Shown: in pieces, positions 18,083 through 25,447 of the stretch | How the letters are laid out: every line of letters starts with the position of its first letter | How positions within the stretch are numbered: position 1 is the stretch's first letter | Origin: Flavobacteriales bacterium | Lineage (GTDB): Bacteria > Bacteroidota > Bacteroidia > Flavobacteriales_F > PHOS-HE28 | Assembly (NCBI GenBank): GCA_020635715.1 | Contig: JACJZG010000001.1 | Span: 248,001-312,000 of the forward strand | Length of the DNA: 64,000 bases | Reading direction: 5' to 3' | The notes under the pieces: generated by a model | Told to the model about the DNA's origin: nothing | The model's database searches: none | Seen by the model: the letters and a program-made list of their open reading frames with translations, nothing else | Position numbers and translations under genes: made by a program

Positions 18083-18529
18083 TCATTTAGCCGACATGGT
18101 CAAGGCCGGCCTGAAGAACAACAGAAGGAAGATGACCGTGAGCAGTGCGTTGTAGAGTCCGTTGCTGAAGTCTGATGGTGAAAAGCCCCAAGTGTACAGT
18201 CCATACTCTGCAAACAACATGACGCACAAGCCAGTAAGGCGGATCGCACGTGGCCTGATCCGTAGTACGAGGTGGACAGGGAGTACAAGCGCCAGAACGA
18301 GGAGGAGCACGCCCCAGCTGATGTGGATGAAGAAGGAGAGTGTGTTCAACAGCACCGCCTTTGCACCCTGACTGTTCGCTAGTACTGTATTCTGGAACCG
18401 ATCGCCGAGGAAGGCAAGTACGATGAAGAAGGCATAGTACTTCGCAATGAGGAAAGCCGCGATGCGGATAAGGGATGGGGCATTGTAAACCTGGCCTGAG
18501 GTTGCTTCCTGTGTAGCGAGCGTTGACAT
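18083..18529 (-). CDS. Four-helix membrane protein of unknown function
   Basis: The protein has 148 residues from the ATG at 18529; an adjacent GTG is possible. About four hydrophobic segments are visible: IRIAAFLIAKYYAFFIVLAF, FFIHISWGVLLLVLALVLP, LTGLCVMLFAEYGLYTW and LYNALLTVIFLLLFFRP. I do not recognise the family. Its start overlaps the stop of the truncated icmF copy (TGATG), so its translation would be coupled to that fragment. Remnant copy 2 of the icmF 3' end follows closely after its stop, so it sits as single-gene cargo between two copies. A bacteriocin-immunity or defence membrane protein is possible but unsupported. Confidence 0.65.
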   Translation of the reverse strand: MSTLATQEATSGQVYNAPSLIRIAAFLIAKYYAFFIVLAFLGDRFQNTVLANSQGAKAVLLNTLSFFIHISWGVLLLVLALVLPVHLVLRIRPRAIRLTGLCVMLFAEYGLYTWGFSPSDFSNGLYNALLTVIFLLLFFRPALTMSAK

Positions 18530-19614
18530 CACATGTTCCTTCTGTATTGCCCTCCAACCTCAAACATGGCAGCGGTCAACTGGCCAAGACTGCAATACTT
18601 CGTCGCTTCCATCAACACCTCGAACATGTTCTCGTTGCGGATCGCCGCCTGCTGCAGGTCCTTGATCGCCTTCGCCGCTTCGGCGCCGTAGGCCGCGCGC
18701 AGATTTTCCACCGTGGCGATCTGCGCTTCCTTCTCCTCCTCGGTGGCGCGGATCACTTCCTTCGGCAGGATGGTGGGCGAGCCCTTGCTGCTGAGGAAGG
18801 TGTTGACCCCGATGATCGGGTACTCGCCGGTGTGCTTGAGGGTCTCGTAGTACAAGCTCTCCTCCTGGATCCGGCTGCGCTGGTACATGGTCTCCATGGC
18901 GCCCAGCACGCCGCCGCGCTCGGTGATGCGGTCGAACTCGGCCAGCACGGCCTCCTCCACCAGGTCGGTGAGCTCCTCGATGATGAAGCTGCCCTGCAGC
19001 GGGTTCTCGTTCTTGGCCAGCCCCAGCTCGCGGTTGATGATGAGCTGGATGGCCATGGCGCGGCGCACGCTCTCCTCGGTGGGCGTGGTGATGGCCTCGT
19101 CGTAGGCGTTGGTGTGCAGGCTGTTGCAGTTGTCGTAGATGGCGTAGAGCGCCTGCAGCGTGGTGCGGATGTCGTTGAAGTCGATCTCCTGCGCGTGGAG
19201 GCTGCGGCCGCTGGTCTGGATGTGGTACTTGAGCATCTGGCTGCGCTCGTCGGCGCCGTAGCGGTGCTTGAGCGCCTTGGCCCAGAGGCGGCGCGCCACG
19301 CGGCCCATCACGGCGTACTCGGGGTCCATGCCGTTGCTGAAGAAGAAGCTCAGGTTGGGCGCGAAGGCGTTGATGTCCATGCCCCGGCTGAGGTAGTACT
19401 CCACGTAGGTGAAGCCGTTGCTGAGCGTGAAGGCGAGCTGGCTGATGGGGTTGGCGCCGGCCTCCGCGATGTGGTAGCCGCTGATGCTGACGCTGTAGAA
19501 GTTGCGCACCTTCTGCTCGATGAAGTACTGCTGCACATCGCCCATGAGCCGCAGCGCGAACTCGGTGCTGAAGATGCAGGTGTTCTGCGCCTGGTGGTTC
19601 TTTGGGCGTGCCAC
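18529..19614 (-). pseudogene. Truncated duplicate of icmF (C-terminal ~355 codons)
   Basis: An open frame encoding the last part of the coenzyme-B12 mutase barrel, from AQNTCIFSTEFALRLMGD to GGQYRRNM. By eye there are about 17 amino-acid differences from the full IcmF copy over roughly 350 residues. It lacks the B12-binding domain, G-domain and first part of the mutase barrel, so it cannot be an active mutase alone. The apparent start (GTG at 19614) lies in a dispersed repeat that joins the fragment exactly where homology breaks. A central tract of about 348 bases (19073-19420) is identical to the full gene, while the 3' end differs at many synonymous sites. The frame is intact, so it may be recent, kept by gene conversion, or translated to couple the downstream membrane protein. 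Confidence 0.85.
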
Positions 19615-19703
19615 CTCGCAAGGCCTCGGGGTCCGGCTTTCCGCTGCTGCTCCTCAGCCGGATTACCGGCCTGTGGGGCATTCGCTCCAATCCGTCACGC
19701 GAA
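19600..19703 (+). repeat. Dispersed repeat R, copy 1
   Basis: The copy starts TTTGGGCGTGCC and contains CTCGGGGTCCGGCTTTCCGC, ending with ATCCGTCACGCGA. The same elements occur at 29031-29140 (same strand) and inverted at 25361-25443. This copy forms the broken 5' edge of the truncated icmF duplicate and lies 60 bases before the Hsp70 operon. Confidence 0.75.
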
Positions 19704-19764
19704 ATGCAGATCGTGGCTATATTGGAACGCCGTCGTTTGACGGGAAACGCAGCGATACTCGCGG

Positions 19765-22161
19765 ATGACAAGCAGGGAGCAAGCCGACATCCTCTACAAC
19801 GCCAAGAGCTATGTGCAAGCAATACCCTTGTACCGAGCGGCGGTTGAGGCTAATCCAGGTGATCACTACTCCTGGGGGCAGCTTGTGCTTTCACTTGGAT
19901 ACGCCAACGAACACGAGGCAGCTATCGAGGCAGGCAAGAGTGCCCTTCGCAGTCATCCGAGGTCAGCGTGGCTCTGGCGGCAACTCGGGAACGAACTTTT
20001 GAAGCTCGATCGCTTAGAAGAGGCTGAAAGGGCTCTGGACCAATCCAAGAGAATCGACCCTGAAGCTGAATGGCTATGGCGCTACTATGCCCAACTCTTC
20101 AAGAAGCAGAAGAAGTATACCGAGGAGGCAAAGGCTTTGGAGGAGTTGCTGGAGCGTGACAAGGCTTCAAGCACCGACATGAATCAGATTGGGATCGCCC
20201 ATCATAACGCTGGTAGTTACGGCAAAGCGCTTGCCTTCTATCGCATGTCGGCCCTCATGGAGCCGGATACCGCCCCGTACTTCAACATGGGGTTGGTGTT
20301 CAATGATGCGGAAGTCTCACAGGATGCGGATGCGGCAGACGCATATCGGAGAGCTCTCAAGATCAATCCTGCGTACGCAAAAGCTCAGGAAAAGCTTGCG
20401 GCAACGAAGACCAAGCTCGCCCCGCTTGCTGAGCAAGCCCTAGCGCAAGCCAAAGGGCTAGTCCGAAACGATGAACGATACCAGCACTACTTGAATCCCT
20501 TCGAAGTGCTTCAAGTTGACGCGGATGCAGAAGAGATCGACGTAAAGGCCCTCCAGCGTTCAAAGAAGAAACTCCTCCAGGAACTTGACCTGAACGACGG
20601 TAAGGTGAGTTGGCTTGATGAACAGCCGTTAGACAAGTCGCGTGTCCTGGCCATCGAGGAAGAATTGGATGATCCTGACAAACAGGAATACCACCGGCTC
20701 ATCTTTCAGAACGAGCCGCTGCTGCGCTTTCTGACCCACGGGGACATCCGGCACTTCTTGTATTCCGACGACTACTTTCCAGAAGAGGCATTGGACCTGC
20801 TCGATGAGGATGAAGGGTTTCGATCGTTTCTGAGCAAGCCCTTCGCCGCTCAGTACAACGCGGTGCTGAGTCGTGCGATTGACAAGAAGTCCCTTGCTGT
20901 GGTCGAGGTCCTATTCGACGGTCGCCGCTGGGTCGATGATGCCGATCTTGAGCAATGCCTTGCAGGTGCCTTCAAGAAGGTAGGGCATCAGGTCGAGATC
21001 ATTCGGAGCTTGGAGAAGGAGAGCGAAACCAGGCTGGTTGGTTTTCCGGAGGTGCAGAACGCGCTCAATGTTCAAGGCACCGTCGCGCTCTTCAATCTGC
21101 TCCCCGCTCAGTTCAGAGTACAACAGACACAAATGGTGGCGTGTCTCCGCTCGCTCGCCATCAATTGCCATAACAGGCATGGCCAGACGGCGATGTCGAA
21201 GAGCATACTGCTGCTCTGCAAGCAGTTCCGCTTCAAGAGTCATGCTCTCAATGAAAAGTTGAAGGAGGACTATGAGAAAATTGAGGAGTTACTTGCCGAA
21301 CAGATTGTGGCTAGGCCGTATCGAGCACCAAGTCCTACTGCACCAAAAGCAGCGCCGATACAGCAGCACCAGATACCACGCAAGCAAGAGGTCGATCAGA
21401 CGGGCCGAATAGGGCGCTGGGTCGCTGTGATTGCGATCTTGTGTGTAGGGGGCTTTGTCTGTAACAAGCTGACGGACACCAAAACGAACAAATACCGAAG
21501 CACATCAGCCCCCGACGAATACACAGAGCCACAGGCAAATCGACCTTCGGGTGAGATCCACTTTCCGAAGGCCCCCCCACCGAACAACGTTTCCGCACAG
21601 GAGCAATGGAGCCCACCACCCGACGCTCGCGTAGTGGAAACCAAACCGGCAGTGCCGATCCTCGACGAGTCATGGGAGGATGTGTCCTATTCCAATGGCG
21701 ACGCCCCTGAGTGCTTCAACTACACCCCGAAGTATGACCGTGAGTTGGACAATCAGCTAAGGGTAACCGTCGGCGGAGGGACGGACGTTGTGATCAAGGT
21801 GATGCAGGCGAGTACAGATAGGTGCATTCGTTACGTCTACGTCAGGAGCAGAAGCACATATTCGATCAGGAACATTCCGCAGGGCCTGTACTACTTGAAG
21901 ATCGCCTACGGCAAGCGATGGGTCGAGAAGAAAGAAGCCGGAATGTGCATCGGGAAGTTCGCTTCGAGTCCGCTTTACGAAAAGGGCGAGGACATCTTGG
22001 ACTTTCGCACTCGTAGTACTGGCATCTCATACGAGAACGGGCAGCGGTACGAGAACTTTGAGATCCCTTCCTTTGAGATCCAACTCGATGTAGTCACCAC
22101 AGGTTTTTCAAGCAACAACCTGAACACCGACGGCATCAGTGAGGCGGAGTTCAATCAGTGA
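19765..22161 (+). CDS. TPR / degenerate J-domain membrane protein, first gene of an Hsp70 operon
   Basis: A 798-residue protein. Residues 1-230 are tetratricopeptide repeats (AIPLYRAAVEANPGDHYSW, ALDQSKRIDPEAEWLWRYYA, AYRRALKINPAYAKAQEKLA). Around 240-290 is NPFEVLQVDADAEE plus a lysine-rich helix, which resembles the start of a J-domain but has no HPD tripeptide. A transmembrane segment (VAVIAILCVGGFVCNKL) lies near 550-570, after a proline-rich linker. It is followed by a proline-rich region and a beta-rich C-terminal domain (about 640-790). The downstream genes are a GrpE-like protein and an Hsp70, so it probably acts as a membrane-anchored cochaperone or client adaptor. Base composition is AT-richer than in core genes here. 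The function is inferred from the operon. Confidence 0.7.
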   Translation: MTSREQADILYNAKSYVQAIPLYRAAVEANPGDHYSWGQLVLSLGYANEHEAAIEAGKSALRSHPRSAWLWRQLGNELLKLDRLEEAERALDQSKRIDPEAEWLWRYYAQLFKKQKKYTEEAKALEELLERDKASSTDMNQIGIAHHNAGSYGKALAFYRMSALMEPDTAPYFNMGLVFNDAEVSQDADAADAYRRALKINPAYAKAQEKLAATKTKLAPLAEQALAQAKGLVRNDERYQHYLNPFEVLQVDADAEEIDVKALQRSKKKLLQELDLNDGKVSWLDEQPLDKSRVLAIEEELDDPDKQEYHRLIFQNEPLLRFLTHGDIRHFLYSDDYFPEEALDLLDEDEGFRSFLSKPFAAQYNAVLSRAIDKKSLAVVEVLFDGRRWVDDADLEQCLAGAFKKVGHQVEIIRSLEKESETRLVGFPEVQNALNVQGTVALFNLLPAQFRVQQTQMVACLRSLAINCHNRHGQTAMSKSILLLCKQFRFKSHALNEKLKEDYEKIEELLAEQIVARPYRAPSPTAPKAAPIQQHQIPRKQEVDQTGRIGRWVAVIAILCVGGFVCNKLTDTKTNKYRSTSAPDEYTEPQANRPSGEIHFPKAPPPNNVSAQEQWSPPPDARVVETKPAVPILDESWEDVSYSNGDAPECFNYTPKYDRELDNQLRVTVGGGTDVVIKVMQASTDRCIRYVYVRSRSTYSIRNIPQGLYYLKIAYGKRWVEKKEAGMCIGKFASSPLYEKGEDILDFRTRSTGISYENGQRYENFEIPSFEIQLDVVTTGFSSNNLNTDGISEAEFNQ

Positions 22162-22164
22162 AGG

Positions 22165-22560
22165 ATGCCAGAACTTCACGAGCACAACACTATGATGGAC
22201 ATCAAACAGGTCAGCACTACCGAGCAACTCAAACCCCTGCTATCGGCGCTATGTCAGCTGTACGAGCTGGAGCGCAAGGTGCAGAAGCGAAGCGAGTTCG
22301 AATCGCTTCGCCGCAACGTTGAGAAGATGAAGGCCGCGTTTGAGGAACTTGGCTACCGCATCGAGGACCCCGATGGACAGAGCTACAACGAAACAAGGGT
22401 AGACTTAGAGGCCTCGATCGCCGGGAGTAGTACAGAAGATCTTGCCGTTACCGAGGTCATCAAGCCGATTATTCGCTACGTGATGCGCGACAGCAGTGGG
22501 GAATACACCAAAGTCATTCAGCGCGGAGTGGTCGTCGTCGAGTCACGCATCAAGAACTAA
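22165..22560 (+). CDS. GrpE-like nucleotide exchange factor (divergent)
   Basis: The protein has 131 residues from ATG 22165; ATG 22192 (MMDIKQ) is an alternative start. The N-terminal half is a coiled-coil helix (LYELERKVQKRSEFESLRRN, VEKMKAAFEELGYRIEDPDG). The C-terminal half has the short beta pattern seen at the end of GrpE (TEVIKPIIRYVMRDSSGEYT then VIQRGVVVVESR). It lies between the TPR/J-like gene and the Hsp70 gene with spacers of 3 and 5 bases. Position and architecture suggest it serves that Hsp70 as nucleotide exchange factor. It is shorter and much more divergent than housekeeping GrpE, so the call is moderate. Confidence 0.6.
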   Translation: MPELHEHNTMMDIKQVSTTEQLKPLLSALCQLYELERKVQKRSEFESLRRNVEKMKAAFEELGYRIEDPDGQSYNETRVDLEASIAGSSTEDLAVTEVIKPIIRYVMRDSSGEYTKVIQRGVVVVESRIKN

Positions 22561-22565
22561 GAACC

Positions 22566-25049
22566 ATGAGCAATACAATCAACTTCGGCATCGACCTGGG
22601 CACAACGAACTCGTTGATCGCCAAGTTCAACAAAGGCACGGTAGAGGTGTTCAAGAACCCGGTCGGGTTTAAGGAGACCTTGCCATCCGTTGTAGCCTTT
22701 CGGAATGACCGGATCCTTGTCGGCGAGAAGGGGCGCGTGTACCTCGAAAAAGATCCAAAGAGCACCATTGGGCAGTTCAAGCGGAAGATGGGCACTACGG
22801 AGAGCTATAGGATCAAATCACTCGACCAATCGAAAACGCCGATAGAGCTTTCAGCATTCGTGCTGAAAGAACTGAAGACTTTCATCCATACAGGCGAAAC
22901 CCCAGAAGCCGTAGTCATCACGATCCCGGCATCATTTGACATGGTGCAGTCCAACGCAACGAAGGAGGCGGGGCATCAAGCTGGTTTCAAGCAAGTGGTG
23001 CTTCTTCAGGAACCCATAGCCGCAAGTCTCGCGTATGCGAACAAGACCACTGGCAATGAGCTTAACAACAGCCAATGGATCGTCTATGATCTTGGCGGTG
23101 GGACGTTCGACGTCGCACTTGTACGGATCGCCGAAGGTGAATTGAAGGTCATCGACCATGAAGGAGATAACTTTCTTGGTGGCGCTGACTTTGACGCGCT
23201 GATAGTAGAACGGATCGTGGTGCCTGCCATCGAGAAGAAGGGACAGTTCTCAGACATACTCAACCAACTCAAGAGCGGATCAGGCCGCTTGAACAGTAAG
23301 TGGTACGTACTCCTGGCCAGTGCAGAGGAGGCCAAGAAGGAACTCTCCACCAAGAGCGCTGCGGAGATCGACGTAGAGGTGGAGGACGATGCTGGCGAAG
23401 TGATCAGTGCTCTCATTAGCGTGACGCGCTCTGAGTTCGAGGCGGTGATCAAGGAAGCCGTTGATGCGACCGCCGAAATGCTTAGGACCATTCTCACCAG
23501 GAACTCACTACAGCCCAGTGACCTCAAATTCGTTCTGATGGTGGGTGGGTCCACCTACATCCCACTGGTTCGCAACCGGATCAAGGAACTTCTTGGCATC
23601 CCGGTTAACACCGACATTGACCCGACCAATGCCATCGTCATTGGGGCAGCTTACTATGCTGGCAACAAGCCGCTGGAGTTATCCGAAGCAAGCGCAACAG
23701 TTGCACCGGTTTGTCCACTGAAGCTGAAGGTCTCCTACAACAAAGCCTCCCAGGAGTCGGACGAGATGTTCTCGGCCAAAGTAGACGGAGACGTCAATGG
23801 CTTATCGTATCGAATCGTCAGGGATGATGGCGGCTATGATAGTGGGCTAAAGCAGCTATCAACCCGGATCAGTGAAGATCTGCCGCTCCAATCGGATGCG
23901 TACAACTCCTTTACGCTAAGGATCCTGGACGCGCACAACAATCCATTGGCGGTGGAGTCGATCCAGATCGCACAAGGCAAATACAGTGTTGCGGGACAAA
24001 TGCTCCCCGAAGACCTGAGCTTGGTCAAAGACAACCTTCAGGATGGTGATACCAGACTGGAACAAGTTTTCGCTCGCAACACTATTCTTCCGGCTAAGAA
24101 GAAGATGACCGTTGACGTTAGCAAGACGCTGGTGCATGGTACTGAAGATGAGATCCGGATCATGGTCGTTGAAGGCTCATCGACAAACCATTCCTCGTCC
24201 AACAAGTCTGTCGGTGTGCTGTTGGTAAGTGCAAGGAATCTGAAGCGTGACCTGCTGAGGGGTACAGAAATCGACCTAACCTTCGAAGTCTCCGAATCAC
24301 GGGCTGTAACAGTACATGCGTACGTCAATCCGTCGGGGCCGGAGTTTTCGGATGTATTCACCCCCAAGGATCGCAGGGTCGATGTGAAGGCTCTGGCCGA
24401 AGAGATCGGAATGTTAGAGGAGAGGATCGAGCAAGAGAAAGCCGAGGCATTGGAACATGAGAACTACGAAGTAGTTGACGTTCTTACCAAACTTGCCGGT
24501 CCAGTTCAGGAACTACAAGGTGAGGCTGTGCTCTTGACGCTTGACGACGTGACCGATCACAAGTACAAGCTGGAAGACCGTAAACGGAAAATCGCGCAGG
24601 AGTTGCATCAGGCTACATCCACCAAGCGTATTGAAAGACTTCGTGCAGAGTACGTCGAGGTCCGTGATGAGGTCAGCGAAACCGTCAAAGAGAGCGGGAA
24701 CGACATGGAGAAGCGGCAACTATTGGAGATCGTTAACCATGAACACGTATTCCTCAACACGAACAGCACCCAGCGACTGGCTGAGCACATATCCAAACTG
24801 CGCAGTTTGGAGTTCCAGATCCTCATGCGTTCCCCTGACTTCCTCATCGGTTGGTTCCAGAGCTTGACGGCCAAGCGTGAGACCTTTAACGATCAAGTGC
24901 AAGCGAAGAACCTGATTGAAGCTGGCAAACAACATATTCAAGGAGAGGATTTCGACCGCCTGCTTGAAGTCAACAAGCGTCTCTTCAGCCTACTTCCGCA
25001 AAGGGAGCAGGAGTCGAAGGACATGCGTCACTTCACTGGAATCAGCTAG
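22566..25049 (+). CDS. Hsp70/DnaK-like chaperone with long coiled-coil C-terminus
   Basis: An 827-residue protein. The actin-like ATPase domain is complete: phosphate-1 IDLGTTNS (9-16), phosphate-2 DLGGGTFD (175-182), the LGGADFD segment, and the adenosine motif MVGGSTYIP (325-333). The substrate-binding half is atypical. It has beta-rich sequence from about 385 to 600, then a long helical region from 610 to 815 (EEIGMLEERIEQEKAEALEH) instead of the DnaK lid, and no EEVD- or DnaK-like tail. The protein is about 190 residues longer than DnaK. With its own GrpE-like and TPR/J-like partners it forms a dedicated chaperone operon on the strand opposite icmF. A conflict or defence role is inferred from the mobile context, not shown. 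Confidence 0.85.
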   Translation: MSNTINFGIDLGTTNSLIAKFNKGTVEVFKNPVGFKETLPSVVAFRNDRILVGEKGRVYLEKDPKSTIGQFKRKMGTTESYRIKSLDQSKTPIELSAFVLKELKTFIHTGETPEAVVITIPASFDMVQSNATKEAGHQAGFKQVVLLQEPIAASLAYANKTTGNELNNSQWIVYDLGGGTFDVALVRIAEGELKVIDHEGDNFLGGADFDALIVERIVVPAIEKKGQFSDILNQLKSGSGRLNSKWYVLLASAEEAKKELSTKSAAEIDVEVEDDAGEVISALISVTRSEFEAVIKEAVDATAEMLRTILTRNSLQPSDLKFVLMVGGSTYIPLVRNRIKELLGIPVNTDIDPTNAIVIGAAYYAGNKPLELSEASATVAPVCPLKLKVSYNKASQESDEMFSAKVDGDVNGLSYRIVRDDGGYDSGLKQLSTRISEDLPLQSDAYNSFTLRILDAHNNPLAVESIQIAQGKYSVAGQMLPEDLSLVKDNLQDGDTRLEQVFARNTILPAKKKMTVDVSKTLVHGTEDEIRIMVVEGSSTNHSSSNKSVGVLLVSARNLKRDLLRGTEIDLTFEVSESRAVTVHAYVNPSGPEFSDVFTPKDRRVDVKALAEEIGMLEERIEQEKAEALEHENYEVVDVLTKLAGPVQELQGEAVLLTLDDVTDHKYKLEDRKRKIAQELHQATSTKRIERLRAEYVEVRDEVSETVKESGNDMEKRQLLEIVNHEHVFLNTNSTQRLAEHISKLRSLEFQILMRSPDFLIGWFQSLTAKRETFNDQVQAKNLIEAGKQHIQGEDFDRLLEVNKRLFSLLPQREQESKDMRHFTGIS

Positions 25050-25054
25050 CCCGG

Positions 25055-25360
25055 ATGATCACGACTCTAAAGATCCTATTAGCTGTGCTTCTGCTGACTT
25101 GTTTGGCCGAAATGCCTTACGGTTACTACCAGTTCGTCCGGTTCGCAGGGCTGGTTGGGTTCGCTGTTCTTGCGTATGACTTGTTCCAAACGGAGGAAAA
25201 GCGGATGGCGATCGTGTATGTGTGCCTTGCACTGCTGTTTCAGCCGTTCATCAAGGTGGCTTTAGGTCGCACGATATGGAACATAGTAGACGTAGTCGTC
25301 ACGATTCTCCTGTTGTTGACCGTGTTCATCGGTCGGAAACGGGCCCGCGTGAGCGACTGA
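25055..25360 (+). CDS. Small membrane protein (DUF6804-like), last gene of the Hsp70 operon
   Basis: A 101-residue protein with about four hydrophobic segments: LKILLAVLLLTCLAEMPYGY, FVRFAGLVGFAVLAYDLF, MAIVYVCLALLFQPFIKVAL and IVDVVVTILLLLTVFIG. The MPYGYYQFVRF and FQPFIKVALGRTIWNIVDV stretches resemble the DUF6804 family as I remember it. It starts five bases after the Hsp70 stop, so it is probably co-transcribed. Function is unknown. Its end abuts an inverted copy of dispersed repeat R, which separates it from the convergent icmF 3' end. Confidence 0.6.
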   Translation: MITTLKILLAVLLLTCLAEMPYGYYQFVRFAGLVGFAVLAYDLFQTEEKRMAIVYVCLALLFQPFIKVALGRTIWNIVDVVVTILLLLTVFIGRKRARVSD

Positions 25361-25443
25361 AGCGGGTACCCCGCAGCGACGAAGGAGCGAGGAGTACGAG
25401 CGGAAGGCGCGACGGTGAGGTTTTGCGAACCGGCACGCCCAAA
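25361..25443 (-). repeat. Dispersed repeat R, copy 2 (inverted)
   Basis: Read on the minus strand it begins TTTGGGCGTGCC and contains TCCGCTCGTACTCCTCGCTC and CGCTGCGGGGTACCCGCTTC. These match blocks in the copy at 29031-29140. It lies between the stop of the Hsp70 operon and the stop of icmF, five bases from the latter. Confidence 0.7.
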
Positions 25444-25447
25444 CTCA

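Noticed and set aside
18529..19614. A standalone small mutase subunit
   Set aside because: It lacks the B12-binding and G domains and half of the barrel, begins inside a dispersed repeat, and is better explained as a partial duplicate of icmF.
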